In this document: positions 7,194-15,812 of the stretch, piece by piece
Layout of the letters: each line of letters opens with the position of its first letter
Numbering within the stretch: the stretch's first letter is position 1
Assembly (NCBI GenBank): GCA_949292445.1
Contig: CASEZU010000016.1
Span: forward strand, 1-15,812
Reading direction: 5' to 3'
Source: an uncultured Spirochaetales bacterium
GTDB lineage: Bacteria; Spirochaetota; Spirochaetia; Sphaerochaetales; Sphaerochaetaceae
Length of the DNA stretch: 15,812 bases
Translations under genes and position numbers: made by a program
Notes under the pieces: generated by a model
The model's database searches: none
What the model was told of the DNA's origin: nothing
What the model saw: the letters and a program-made list of their open reading frames with translations, nothing else

Positions 7194-10100
7194 ATGAAGG
7201 AAATACAGGATTTCAGCTCGATCAGGATCAAGCTCGCTTCACCGGAGCAGATCCTTGCATGGTCCTATGGCGAAGTCAAGAAGCCCGAGACCATCAATTA
7301 CCGTTCACTCCGCCCGGAGAGGGATGGCCTCTTCTGCGAGAGGATCTTCGGTACCACCAAGGCCTGGGAGTGCTGGTGCGGAAAGTTCAAGTCCAACAGG
7401 TACAAGGGCGTCGTATGCGACCGCTGCGGCGTCGAAGTCACTGATACGAAGGTGCGCCGTGAGCGCATCGGGCACATCACGCTTGCAGCTCCGGTGGCAC
7501 ACATCTGGTTCTACCGCTCGACTCCATCCATCATGAGCTATCTTCTGGACATCAAGCGTTCAGAGCTCATGGAGATTCTCTCATACGAGAAATATGTCGT
7601 TACTGACCCCGGTCAGGATACTGATCTCAGGAAGTATCAGGTCCTCGATGAGGATGAGTATTACTCAGCTGTCGACAAGTACGGCGATACATTCAAGGCA
7701 GGCATGGGCGCTGAGGCGATCTATGACCTCCTGAGGGATCTTGATCTCCAGTCGCTCTCCGCAGAGCTCAGGGAGCAGCTTTCCCAGAAGGAGGAGGCGA
7801 ACAACAAGATCGACAACAAGCTCCTCTCGCGTATCCGCTACTGCGAGGAGTTCCTCGCTTCAGGCAACAAGCCGGAGTGGATGATCCTCAAGGTCATTCC
7901 GGTAATACCGCCTGATCTCCGCCCGATGGTCCAGCTCGATGGCGGCCGCTTTGCCACGACCGACCTCAATGAGCTCTACAGAAGGGTAATCAACAGGAAC
8001 AACCGCCTTGACAGGCTTATAAAGATCCAGGCTCCGGATATCATCATCCGCAACGAAAAGAGGATGCTCCAGGAGGCTGTTGATTCGCTCTTCGACAATT
8101 CGAAGACCCCGAACCCGACCAAGGGCAGCAGCAAGAGGGACCTCAAGTCACTCTCCGATGTCCTCAAGGGCAAGCAGGGAAGGTTCAGGCAGAACCTTCT
8201 CGGAAAGCGTGTCGACTACTCCGGACGTTCTGTAATCGTCGTCGGACCGGAGCTGAGGATGCATCAGTGCGGTGTTCCTTCCAAGATGGCTCTCGAGCTC
8301 TTCAAGCCGTTCATCATGCGCAAGCTCGAGCAGAAGGAGATCGCACAGAACGTCAAGAGGGCGAAGATGCTTGTAGAGCAGGAAGCGCCTGAGGTATGGG
8401 GAGTCCTTGATGAGGTCGTCAAGGAGCATCCTGTCATGCTCAACAGAGCTCCTACGCTTCACCGTCTCGGCATTCAGGCTTTCGAGCCTGTGCTTGTCGA
8501 GGGCAAGGCTCTGAAGCTCCATCCGCTCGTCTGCCACGCTTTCAATGCTGACTTCGACGGTGACCAGATGGCTATCCATGTGCCTCTCACTCATGCTGCA
8601 CAGCTTGAGTGCTGGACGCTCATGCTTAGCACCACGAACCTTCTCGACCCGGCAAACGGAAAGCCGATCGCATTCCCGTCGCAGGACATGGTCCTCGGCA
8701 TCTTCTATCTCACGAAGGAGAGAACCGATCTCGATCCGGAGAGGAAGGTGAAGAGATTCGAGACTGTGGCTGAGATCGAGGCCGCCATCGATTCCTATGC
8801 CGTGTCTTACAACGAGAAGATCTACTACCGCTTCAAGAAGGGGCTTGAGATCGTCGACGAGAAGGGCGGCAGCCAGGTTTCCGATGGAAAGAGCTGGTAT
8901 GCCACGACTCCGGGAAGGATCATTTTCAACGCAGCCATTCCTGAGGGAATCCCGTATCAGAACTACTGCCTCGGCGACAAGCAGCTGAGGAAGGTCATCG
9001 GCGAGACAATCAGGAGCAGCAAGCCGTCCGTGGCTGTCGATCTCCTCGATTCCGTGAAGGATCTCGGATTCAAGTACGCGACTCTCTTTGGTGCCACGAT
9101 CGGCCTTTCCGACATGGTCGTTCCGGCGGAGAAGGCAGGACTCATCGAGGAAGCCAACGAGAAGCAGTCAGTCGTCTTCAAGCAGTACCATGACGGTCAG
9201 ATTACCCAGGAAGAGAGATACAACCGTGTCATCGAGGTCTGGACCGAGACGAACGAGGAGCTCACTGACAAGCTCATGGATGAGCTGAAGAGGAGCCAGC
9301 ATGGCTTCAATCCGCTCTATCTCATGGTCGAGTCCGGAGCGAGAGGCTCGAAGAACCAGATCAGGCAGCTTGGCGGAATGAGAGGCCTCATGGCCAAGCC
9401 GAACGGAAAGATCATCGAGCTTCCGATCAAGTCCAACTTCAAGGAAGGACTTTCGATCATGGAGTTCTTCATCTCATCCAACGGCGCCAGAAAGGGTCTC
9501 ACGGATACTGCTCTCAAGACAGCAAAGGCAGGTTACCTTACACGTAAGCTCGTCGATGTTGCACAGGATGTCGTCGTTTCCGAGGAGGACTGCCACACGA
9601 TCAACGGTATCTGGGTGAGCGCGGTCAAGGACGGCGACGCCGTCATCGAGACACTCGCCTCCAGGATCACGGGATCATGCCCTGTGGAGGATGTGCTGCA
9701 TCCGTTCCTCAAGGATGAGAACGGAAGGCCCGTCGTGCTGGCAAAGGCCAATGAGGAGATTTCCGATGACACCGCTGCAGCCATTGAGGAGGCGGGTGTC
9801 GAGAAGGTGCTTCTCCGCACAGTCCTCACATGTGAGGCTGAGCATGGCGTATGCCGCAAGTGCTATGGACGCAACCTTGCAACCAACCGCCCTGTCGAGA
9901 TCGGCGAGGCTGTCGGCATCATCGCAGCGCAGTCCATCGGACAGCCGGGAACCCAGCTCACGATGCGTACATTCCACGTCGGAGGAACAGCATCCACATC
10001 CACGAAGGAGAACAAGCTCTCATTCAGCTATCCTACGGTCATCCGCGGCCTGAAGGGACTTATCATCCACAACAGCCAGGGACAGAGGCTCTTCCCGAGG

Positions 10101-11606
10101 AAGGGACATATAACAATCTCCCGCGTCTTCGAGGAGATCACGGGACAGTTCGATGAGCTCCTTGTCCAGAACGGCGATGCTGTCGGTAAGGGCTATCCGT
10201 TCTACAGGAAGGCAGGACACGATGTCGCCGCTGGCGAGAACGGAAGGCTCTTACAGATCCAAGATATCGCCGGCAGCGGAATGCGCACATTCGTCGTAGG
10301 CCCGGAGGCTGAGTATCAGGTGCCTGCAGGATCGGAGCTGATGGTCGCTGAGGGACAGGTTGTCGCAGAGGGCGATGCCATCATCACATTCGACCCGTTC
10401 TCCGAGCCGATCATCGCTGAGGAGTCCGGTGTTGTCGAGGAGATGAATGACTTCGTCGAGGACAAGTCCTACAGGAAGATCTTCAATGAAGCCGGAGATA
10501 TCGAGATGCTTGTTGTGCCGGGATCACACCTCGGTGCCTTCCGCCCATCCGTGCTTGTACGCACTGACAGCGGCGAGATGAACCAGTACCAGATCCCTGG
10601 CGGCGCTTACATGGTCGTCAAGGAGAAGGGTGAGAGGGTCGAGGCAGGCGACATCATCGCAAAGGTCTCCAAGGACAGCACCACCACGAAGGATATCGCC
10701 GGTGGTCTCCCGCAGGTCGACTCGCTCTTCGAGGCAAGGCACGGAAAGGTATCTTCCTCGAACAAGGTCAACCCGATCATCCTCGCCCGTGTCACAGGTA
10801 CGGTTGTCGGAGTACAGGCCGGAGCTGCAAACGGATCGACCACGACGGTAACCATCCGCGACGCGTTCGGAGCCCTGCATCCGCATAAGGTATATACAAA
10901 GGATGCGCTCCTTCTTGTCAGGGAAGGCGATGAGGTCAAGGCGGGTGAGCCGCTCTGTGATGAGCCGGTCACATCCCGCGAGGTCCTCGATGTCCTCGGC
11001 GAGAATGCTGTTCTCTCCTTCCTCGTCAATGAGATCCAGAAGGTCTACAGGATGCAGGGAGTCGAGATCAACGAGAAGCACCTTGGCATCATCATCCGCC
11101 AGATGCTCAGGAAGGTTGAGATCCTCAGGGCCGGCGATACGCAGTTCGTCAAGATGCAGCGCGTGGACAAGAATCTCTTTGACCGCGTAAACGCGGAGAT
11201 GAAGAAGCAGGGCAAGACGCCCGCCATCGCACGTCCTGTGCTTCAGGGTGTGTCGGAGGCTGCTCTCTCCGTCGATTCCTTCATTTCAGCTGCGTCCTTC
11301 CTCTCGACCACGAGGGTATTGACCAATGCTGCCATTGCGGGTAAAAAGGATGAGCTGAGAGGACTCAAGGAGAACGTTATCATCGGTCATCTGATTCCGG
11401 CTGGAACAGGTATGAAGCGCTACAGGAGCGTGCATCTCGATGAGGATGAGAAGCTGCTTGAGCTGCAGAAGGACGTCGACAGGGCCCGCAAGGAGCAGAA
11501 GGTTGACACATCTGCCTACGCAGATGACTTCGATGCAGAAGAGCTTGGTGATATGAAGACGGTGGGAGAACCGGTCGATATCGACGAGGGTTCATTCGAG
11601 GAGTGA
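7194..11606 (+). CDS. rpoC: DNA-directed RNA polymerase subunit beta'
   Basis: Catalytic beta' subunit, 1470 residues. Visible landmarks: zinc-ribbon cysteines C60, C62, C75 and C78; the active-site motif NADFDGDQM (451-459) with the three Mg-binding aspartates D453, D455 and D457; the bridge-helix region ([19 protein letters not shown]); the second zinc site C800, C880, C887, C890; and the trigger-loop entry [18 protein letters not shown]. The last motif has Gln917 where nearly all RNA polymerases have Glu (E. coli E925). The ATG follows AGGAGG (7179-7184) by nine bases, and this SD overlaps the rpoB stop. The reading frame is open 180 nt upstream inside rpoB, but that part is a shadow. The acidic C terminus (DIDEGSFEE) is poorly conserved. 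Confidence 0.98.
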   Translation: MKEIQDFSSIRIKLASPEQILAWSYGEVKKPETINYRSLRPERDGLFCERIFGTTKAWECWCGKFKSNRYKGVVCDRCGVEVTDTKVRRERIGHITLAAPVAHIWFYRSTPSIMSYLLDIKRSELMEILSYEKYVVTDPGQDTDLRKYQVLDEDEYYSAVDKYGDTFKAGMGAEAIYDLLRDLDLQSLSAELREQLSQKEEANNKIDNKLLSRIRYCEEFLASGNKPEWMILKVIPVIPPDLRPMVQLDGGRFATTDLNELYRRVINRNNRLDRLIKIQAPDIIIRNEKRMLQEAVDSLFDNSKTPNPTKGSSKRDLKSLSDVLKGKQGRFRQNLLGKRVDYSGRSVIVVGPELRMHQCGVPSKMALELFKPFIMRKLEQKEIAQNVKRAKMLVEQEAPEVWGVLDEVVKEHPVMLNRAPTLHRLGIQAFEPVLVEGKALKLHPLVCHAFNADFDGDQMAIHVPLTHAAQLECWTLMLSTTNLLDPANGKPIAFPSQDMVLGIFYLTKERTDLDPERKVKRFETVAEIEAAIDSYAVSYNEKIYYRFKKGLEIVDEKGGSQVSDGKSWYATTPGRIIFNAAIPEGIPYQNYCLGDKQLRKVIGETIRSSKPSVAVDLLDSVKDLGFKYATLFGATIGLSDMVVPAEKAGLIEEANEKQSVVFKQYHDGQITQEERYNRVIEVWTETNEELTDKLMDELKRSQHGFNPLYLMVESGARGSKNQIRQLGGMRGLMAKPNGKIIELPIKSNFKEGLSIMEFFISSNGARKGLTDTALKTAKAGYLTRKLVDVAQDVVVSEEDCHTINGIWVSAVKDGDAVIETLASRITGSCPVEDVLHPFLKDENGRPVVLAKANEEISDDTAAAIEEAGVEKVLLRTVLTCEAEHGVCRKCYGRNLATNRPVEIGEAVGIIAAQSIGQPGTQLTMRTFHVGGTASTSTKENKLSFSYPTVIRGLKGLIIHNSQGQRLFPRKGHITISRVFEEITGQFDELLVQNGDAVGKGYPFYRKAGHDVAAGENGRLLQIQDIAGSGMRTFVVGPEAEYQVPAGSELMVAEGQVVAEGDAIITFDPFSEPIIAEESGVVEEMNDFVEDKSYRKIFNEAGDIEMLVVPGSHLGAFRPSVLVRTDSGEMNQYQIPGGAYMVVKEKGERVEAGDIIAKVSKDSTTTKDIAGGLPQVDSLFEARHGKVSSSNKVNPIILARVTGTVVGVQAGAANGSTTTVTIRDAFGALHPHKVYTKDALLLVREGDEVKAGEPLCDEPVTSREVLDVLGENAVLSFLVNEIQKVYRMQGVEINEKHLGIIIRQMLRKVEILRAGDTQFVKMQRVDKNLFDRVNAEMKKQGKTPAIARPVLQGVSEAALSVDSFISAASFLSTTRVLTNAAIAGKKDELRGLKENVIIGHLIPAGTGMKRYRSVHLDEDEKLLELQKDVDRARKEQKVDTSAYADDFDAEELGDMKTVGEPVDIDEGSFEE

Positions 11607-11722
11607 GCGCCTGTTGGCGCCCCTCCCGGGCTTTCGTGATCGGGGTCTCATGCTGACCATCGTCTGAAAATAGAGGCACCGCTTGTGCGGTGCAGATCCC
11701 TCTGCTGTGAGAAGAGCGGATC
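11607..11722 (+). promoter_or_regulatory. structured rpsL leader (three hairpins)
   Basis: The 139-nt gap after rpoC holds GCGCC/GGCGC (11607-11611 with 11616-11620) directly after the stop. It is followed by a perfect seven-pair GCACCGC/GCGGTGC (11676-11682 with 11687-11693, loop TTGT). Last comes GATCCCTCT pairing with AGAG(C)GGATC (11695-11703 with 11713-11722, bulged C at 11717). No U-tract follows any of them and I see no convincing promoter, so rpsL is probably reached by read-through from rpoC. Position suits translational control or mRNA processing; this is inference. Confidence 0.45.
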
Positions 11723-11745
11723 ATAATGAAGGAGCGTATCGTAAG

Positions 11746-12120
11746 ATGCCTACTATTAATCAGCTTATCAGAAAGGGCAGGGAAACCTCCAAGTCGAAGA
11801 CGAAGTCTCCGGCTCTCCAGGGCTGCCCGCAGAAGAGAGGAGTCTGCACAAGGGTTATGACAGTAACCCCCAAGAAGCCGAACTCCGCTCTCAGGAAAGT
11901 CGCCCGTGTGCGCCTTTCGAATGGAATTGAAGTAACCGCATACATTCCTGGTATCGGCCATAACCTTCAGGAGCACTCTGTTGTTCTCATCAGGGGCGGA
12001 AGGGTCAAGGACCTCCCGGGTGTAAGGTATCACATCATCCGCGGTACCAAGGATACCCTTGGTGTTGCTGACCGCAAGCGCAGCCGCTCGAAGTACGGCG
12101 CGAAGAAGCCAAAGGCCTGA
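11746..12120 (+). CDS. rpsL: 30S ribosomal protein S12
   Basis: S12 lies at the decoding centre of the small subunit and controls accuracy. The 124-residue protein begins [12 protein letters not shown], as in most bacteria, and contains [17 protein letters not shown] and [13 protein letters not shown]. Both lysines linked to streptomycin sensitivity (E. coli K42 and K87 equivalents, in PKKPNS and RVKDLP) are present, so no S12 streptomycin-resistance change is visible. The Asp of KDLPG, the methylthiolation site in E. coli, is also kept. SD AAGGAG lies 11 nt before ATG, slightly long. The open frame extends upstream to 11683 without an SD, and that extension is rejected. rpsG follows after 12 nt. 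Confidence 0.97.
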   Translation: MPTINQLIRKGRETSKSKTKSPALQGCPQKRGVCTRVMTVTPKKPNSALRKVARVRLSNGIEVTAYIPGIGHNLQEHSVVLIRGGRVKDLPGVRYHIIRGTKDTLGVADRKRSRSKYGAKKPKA

Positions 12121-12123
12121 TAG

Positions 12124-12600
<477 letters not shown>

Positions 12601-12621
12601 TCGCAGTATTCCTGCAGATGG

Positions 12622-12650
12622 CCTCCCAGAAATGGGAGGTTTCATTTTCT
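12622..12650 (+). terminator. intrinsic terminator after rpsG
   Basis: CCTCCCA (12622-12628) pairs perfectly with TGGGAGG (12633-12639) around a GAAA tetraloop, followed by the U-rich tract TTTCATTTTCT. This is a clear Rho-independent terminator and marks the end of the rpoBC-rpsLG transcription unit. Confidence 0.9.
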
Positions 12651-12686
12651 CCCGCTGTTTGTGCTATCATTTCCGAAGGAGGCGCT

Positions 12687-13022
12687 ATGATCCCTGATTA
12701 CGATGATTACTATTCCCTGACGGCCTATGCCAGACGTTTCATAAGGACGCCGATGCGTGAGATCGAGGGATGGCTTTCCCAGCGTTCTACCGTGGCCATG
12801 ATCACCGACTGGGAGAGGCGCAACGGCAATGACAGCTTCCGGGAATCGAGCGTCCCGTATCTTTTTGAGCGTGCCGATAAGGATGAGGTCATAACAGTGC
12901 CTGATTTCATTGCCCTCACATCATGCCAGGGCATAGCGCTGGATGGCGAGGAGGTGATTGCTGATATCGCGATCTATAATGATTTCGTCGCTTTCCTCAC
13001 CGCGCGGGGAATAAACATCTAG
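12687..13022 (+). CDS. small KilA-N-like domain protein
   Basis: A 111-residue protein from ATG 12687, preceded by the strong SD AAGGAGG (12676-12682). The layout resembles the KilA-N fold found in phage and viral DNA-binding proteins. YYSLTAYARRF (8-18) stands for the opening strand and helix. GWLSQRSTVAMITDWERRNGN (28-48) resembles the family Trp-Leu, rnt and WE-x-x-N pattern. VPDFIALTSCQGIAL (71-85) is followed by ADIAIYNDFVAFL (92-104), like the closing DIA-x-x-F-x-x-W/F helix. The glycine-rich GRYGGT turn of typical members is replaced by DGEEVI, so the match is distant. There is no N- or C-terminal partner domain. It may bind nucleic acid; the target is unknown. An upstream in-frame extension to 12618 overlaps the rpsG terminator and is rejected. 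Confidence 0.5.
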   Translation: MIPDYDDYYSLTAYARRFIRTPMREIEGWLSQRSTVAMITDWERRNGNDSFRESSVPYLFERADKDEVITVPDFIALTSCQGIALDGEEVIADIAIYNDFVAFLTARGINI

Positions 13023-13028
13023 AAATGG

Positions 13029-13062
13029 AAAACCGCGCACTGAGGCGCGGCTTCATCATTTT
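13029..13062. terminator. bidirectional terminator between convergent genes
   Basis: CCGCGC (13033-13038) pairs with GCGCGG (13045-13050). Read on the minus strand the stem is followed at once by TTTTCC, a good U-tract for the TSCPD gene. Read on the plus strand it is followed by CTTCATCATTTT, a weaker tract for the KilA-N-like gene. It lies exactly between the two convergent stop codons. Confidence 0.8.
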
Positions 13063-13310
13063 CCAAGTGCTTCTCCGATTGCTTTCGAGAGCTGGTCAGG
13101 GCAGGATGTGGGCTTGAGGCCGCACCTTATTCCTTTTACTCTCTCCATCACTTCCTCAGCCTTCTGGCCCTCGCAGAGCCTGCCGATTCCCTGCAGGTTG
13201 CCATGGCAGCCGCCATTGAACTTCAGGTTGTGGATCCTTCCCTCATCATCGATCTCGAATGTGATTGCCCTCGAGCATGTCCCATGCGTCTTATATTCAA
13301 CTGTTCTCAT
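13056..13310 (-). CDS. TSCPD-domain small protein (TIGR03905-like)
   Basis: An 84-residue minus-strand protein. It ends in the hallmark TSCPDQL (68-74) and has the four-cysteine pattern of the short stand-alone TSCPD family: Cys12 in GTCSRAI, Cys35 in GGCHGNLQGI, Cys46 in LCEG, Cys63 in GIRCG and Cys70 in TSCPD. The same domain occurs at the C terminus of some vitamin B12-dependent ribonucleotide reductases, where its cysteines are thought to bind metal or act in redox chemistry. The role of the short form is unknown. The start at 13310 has SD AGGAG five bases upstream; a longer in-frame beginning to 13355 has none. It is transcribed towards the KilA-N-like gene and divergently from the lipoprotein gene. 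Confidence 0.88.
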   Translation of the reverse strand: MRTVEYKTHGTCSRAITFEIDDEGRIHNLKFNGGCHGNLQGIGRLCEGQKAEEVMERVKGIRCGLKPTSCPDQLSKAIGEALGK

Positions 13311-13326
13311 GTTTTCTCCTCGCTGT

Positions 13327-13355
13327 AAGATACGAAAATGCAAATGATTGGGCAA
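13327..13355 (-). promoter_or_regulatory. possible promoter of the TSCPD gene
   Basis: On the minus strand TTGCCC (13355-13350) and TATCTT (13332-13327) are spaced by 17 bases, each with four of six consensus bases. The start point would fall around 13320, giving a very short leader beginning at the SD. In the other direction TTGACG (13364-13369) with AATCAT (13387-13392), also 17 bases apart, could drive the lipoprotein gene nearly leaderless. Both are weak calls. Confidence 0.3.
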
Positions 13356-13398
13356 GTTCCCCTTTGACGATGCGGGATAAATGCGAAATCATGGGAGT

Positions 13399-14917
13399 AT
13401 GAAAGGTTTTCGTTCAATTGTTTTGTTTGTGATGATCATGATGGCCTTTTTCCTGCCGTCATGTGATGGGGACGCCGGAATTACCCCCCCCTCCATCGGA
13501 TGAAGAGGCCCCGTCGGGCCCTGTGACCGATCCCGGAACATCTCCAGGCGGAGGTGGCGGCGGAACTTCTTCCGGACTTGATACTGCGGAGAAAAAGGAA
13601 CTTCTTGCCGGTTTTGATCTGAGGTCATTCCTTGCTGATTCTCTGGAGAATGTTGAAAATCCCGAGAATGTCAAATGGAATGATGGGGACATTGCTGCAG
13701 CTGCATCGCTTCTGGGGAACAGCTCCGGAAGAGAGCTCAGCTTTACCGTCAGCTTCGAAAATGAACCTTATAATGGCTCTGTCGTTTCCGGTACAGTCGG
13801 ATATGTTCTCTCTGTGACAGATGGAGCTGTCAATGGCTATAAGGCTTCCACTTCTGATGATGCCGGTCTGGAAGTTGATGGCTACAAGCTGACCGTTGCG
13901 ATGAATGAGATGGTGACTGCCTATGGTACTGTGAGTGTCAGCGGCGGCAAGGCTGAATTCACTGATCTTGAAGCGATTCCTGTCCCTGTAGGAACAGATA
14001 TTTCTGTTTCGCTGGAAGGGGAGGAGATTGATCTTGATGAGCTCTTTGTGGACATACCTAAGCGGCACGCAGAGTATGAGGATATCCCTAAGGATCTTTA
14101 TACGATAATGCAGGGCATGGGTAATCTGACGATGTATGTGGCGCAGGGAATTTCTTCTCCGGTGGAAGGCTATTATGATCTGTCTGATCTCTCCAGAACA
14201 TCAGCTGATCCTGATGCGTTCCGGTCTTATGTGAGGTTCTCTGACTATGAGTATCAGGAAGGGCAGTATCAGCTGACGATGACGGAAGTCCATGCAGAAG
14301 GTCCTCTGAACATCAGGTATAATGATCAGACGATATATTACTCCGGCATTCTTGATGTTGATATGGAAACTCCGAATTTCGGAACCACATTTGACAATTT
14401 CGCAGCAACAATTGTTCCTGATGCGGGGGATGTGGAAATGACCGATCCGGTAAACGGTACATATGTATCAAATCTTGCAAGTTTTGCTGATTCTCCTGAG
14501 TTCTCGGCAGAAATCGAAATCAGCGACAGGATCTATGAGAATGACGAATACATTGCCATGGGGACTGTAAATGTGCTGAATATGTTCCTGTGTACCCTCA
14601 ATGATGAATGGCTTATTCCTGATTCGGAAAATTCCGCAGCAGGCAGGCTGTATATAGGGGAGGCAGGTTTCAGCTCGGCCATTGAAGGCAGATACACTAA
14701 GGAAACTGGCGGAACAATATCAATCACTGAAGGGTGTGTTAAGCCTGTTGCGGGGTATGAGTTCACATTCTCTGCCACGATAAAGCCATTGGCTTCCGCA
14801 GCCGGTTATTATGTATACTCACTGCAGGATTTTACATTCGAAGAGTGCGAGTATAATGAAGAGCAGATAGGGTATCTCAATGCCCTCAGCAGTATGACTG
14901 GCGGGATGTATTATTGA
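13399..14917 (+). CDS. putative phase-variable lipoprotein, frame broken at C8 tract
   Basis: ATG 13399 opens a clear lipoprotein signal peptide: MKGFRS, a hydrophobic core (IVLFVMIMMAFF) and lipobox LPSC with Cys22. That frame stops at TGA 13501 after 34 codons. The following long frame (open to TGA 14915-14917) has no signal peptide or SD of its own. Removing one C from the C8 run at 13484-13491 joins them into a 505-residue lipoprotein. The joined protein would have a Pro/Ser/Asp/Gly-rich tether (about 29-60, including six glycines), then an acidic, beta-rich body with two related segments (255-297 and 351-390). No known family is recognised. The body uses more A/T-ending codons than the ribosomal genes. 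Likely an outer-membrane or periplasmic lipoprotein, not expressed in this copy. ATG 13381 is an alternative in-frame start. A GNAT gene follows after 15 nt. Confidence 0.75.
13484..13491 (+). repeat. poly-C tract (C8), candidate contingency repeat
   Basis: Eight consecutive cytosines lie 22 bases after the lipobox cysteine codon. I noticed no longer C or G run elsewhere in the window. C7 or C10 would keep the signal peptide in frame with the body; C8 or C9 would not. Slipped-strand changes in poly-G/C tracts switch genes in Treponema pallidum and other bacteria. Confidence 0.85.
14162..14569 (+). repeat. diverged internal duplication in the lipoprotein
   Basis: At protein level, the segment at 14162-14290 (VEGYYDLSDL... 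FSDYEYQEGQY... TEV) and the segment at 14450-14569 (VNGTYVSNLA... ISDRIYENDEY... GTV) share the pattern V-x-G-x-Y, S-x-L, AD, F, [FI]-SD, Y-x-E/N and a closing V. The units are about 40 residues long and 96 residues apart. The DNA has drifted, so this is an old duplication and not a recombining repeat. A weaker third copy may end the protein (YYVYSLQDFTFEECEY). Confidence 0.45.
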
Positions 14918-14932
14918 AGCAGAGGAGGGGTT

Positions 14933-15388
14933 ATGAGGATCAGGAGATATTCATCTGCGGATGCTGCTTCGGTCGCTTCCCTTTTCAGGGAGAGTGTCTG
15001 GCAGCTCTGCCGTGATTCATACACCCCTCTGCAGCTTTCGGCCTGGGCTCCGGATGATATCGATCCGGAGGTCTGGGCTGAGAGGTTCTCCGATCAGTAC
15101 TCGATAGTTGCCGAAGAAGGAGAGAAGCTCATCGGTTTCGCCTCAGCCGATCTTCGTGAAGGTTATGTCGACATGCTCTATGTCTCTCCATCTGCTGCGG
15201 GGCATGGGGTAGGGAAGCAGCTTCTTCTGGCCCTGGAGGCCATGATGGAGACGGAAAACGTCTCTGTGCATGCTTCTGATACCGCAAAGGGCTTCTTCCT
15301 CCATATGGGTTACCGTGCTGTTCGTGAAAATACCGTGGCAAGACGCGGCATTGAGCTCCGGAACTGGCTCATGGAGAAGGGAAAATAA
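14933..15388 (+). CDS. GNAT family N-acetyltransferase
   Basis: A 151-residue protein of the GCN5-related acetyltransferase superfamily, which transfers an acetyl group from acetyl-CoA to an amine. IRRYSSADAASVASLFRES starts with the usual first strand and helix. LIGFASADLREGYVDMLYVSP (66-86) forms strands 2-4. The CoA pyrophosphate loop is AGHGVGKQLL (89-98). ASDTAKGFFLHMGYRAV (114-130) is the closing A-x-x-FF-x-x-GY motif with Tyr127. The segment YTPLQLSAWAPDD (30-42) is typical of the YafP-like group. The substrate cannot be predicted. SD GAGGAGGGG lies two bases before ATG, and the gene starts 15 nt after the lipoprotein gene, so the two are probably cotranscribed. Confidence 0.9.
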   Translation: MRIRRYSSADAASVASLFRESVWQLCRDSYTPLQLSAWAPDDIDPEVWAERFSDQYSIVAEEGEKLIGFASADLREGYVDMLYVSPSAAGHGVGKQLLLALEAMMETENVSVHASDTAKGFFLHMGYRAVRENTVARRGIELRNWLMEKGK

Positions 15389-15404
15389 TCCTTCCGGTAT
15401 ATTC

Positions 15405-15466
15405 TAACTTATTTTCTTAAAAAGAATTGGAAATCTGTTGACAAAGGCATGGCGTTTGTGTAAATT
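15405..15466 (+). promoter_or_regulatory. strong tuf promoter with UP-like element
   Basis: TTGACA (15438-15443), a perfect -35, and TAAATT (15461-15466) are spaced by exactly 17 bases. The 30 bases upstream (15405-15433) are rich in A and T tracts (TTATTTTCTTAAAAAGAA), like the UP elements bound by RNA polymerase alpha C-terminal domains. Expected start is near 15473. Such strength suits EF-Tu, usually the most abundant cell protein. I see no strong terminator for the upstream GNAT gene in 15389-15437. Confidence 0.85.
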
Positions 15467-15472
15467 AGGCAA

Positions 15473-15812
<340 letters not shown>

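Noticed and set aside
6032..7231. A 399-codon open frame on the minus strand antisense to rpoB
   Set aside because: It is a shadow of the biased codon use of rpoB; no SD, no recognisable domain, and the plus strand is an unmistakable RpoB.
13556..13566. GGAGGTGGCGGCGGA as a ribosome-binding site or slippery tract
   Set aside because: It encodes the six-glycine tether and no start codon follows at useful spacing; it is interrupted by T and C so slippage is unlikely.
13463..14917. Starting the lipoprotein body at GTG 13463 or ATG 13466 as a separate cytoplasmic gene
   Set aside because: No SD precedes it, it begins inside the lipobox codons of the other frame, and a beta-rich, Gly/Pro-tethered body fits export. 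The split gene is the better reading.

Overview
This window is a bacterial housekeeping locus: the secE-nusG-L11-L10-rpoBC-rpsL-rpsG transcription and translation cluster, followed by a short accessory stretch and the start of tuf. Clean Shine-Dalgarno (SD) sites, strong codon bias (AAG, GAG, CTC, ATC) and moderate GC in the core genes point to an ordinary bacterium. The order rpmG, tRNA-Trp, secE, nusG, rplKAJL, rpoBC, rpsLG, together with the protein sequences, fits a spirochaete best, possibly Sphaerochaeta- or Treponema-like and host-associated. That placement is inference from gene order and remembered family sequences, not from a search.

Region 1 (1-3457): a good sigma-70 promoter (19-47) drives rpmG. 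An embedded tRNA-Trp(CCA), secE and nusG follow, then rplK-rplA-rplJ-rplL. Hairpins lie in the leader before rplK and between rplJ and rplL, where ribosomal-protein autoregulation or tuning of L7/L12 would be expected. Region 2 (3458-11606): three hairpins in tandem separate rplL from rpoB, then rpoB and rpoC follow closely. Two positions near the RNA polymerase active centre look unusual: an enlarged fork loop 2 in beta, and a Gln for the near-invariant Glu just before the trigger loop in beta'. Region 3 (11607-12650): a structured leader, rpsL, rpsG and a strong intrinsic terminator. fusA does not follow rpsG as it does in the classical str operon.

Region 4 (12651-15388) is the accessory part: a small KilA-N-like protein, a convergent small TSCPD-family protein with a shared bidirectional terminator, a surface-lipoprotein gene and a GNAT acetyltransferase. 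The lipoprotein gene is the most interesting object. Its signal peptide and lipobox are in one frame and the rest of the protein (about 470 codons) is in another. A run of eight cytosines lies exactly where the frames must join; seven (or ten) would make one continuous 505-residue lipoprotein. This looks like a contingency (phase-variable) locus in the OFF state, though a homopolymer error or a true frameshift mutation cannot be excluded.

Region 5 (15389-15812): a near-consensus promoter with an A/T-rich upstream element, a structured leader of about 240 nt ending in a hairpin that touches the SD, and the first 33 codons of tuf (EF-Tu), cut by the window edge. I saw no CRISPR array, insertion sequence, rRNA or phage integration site.
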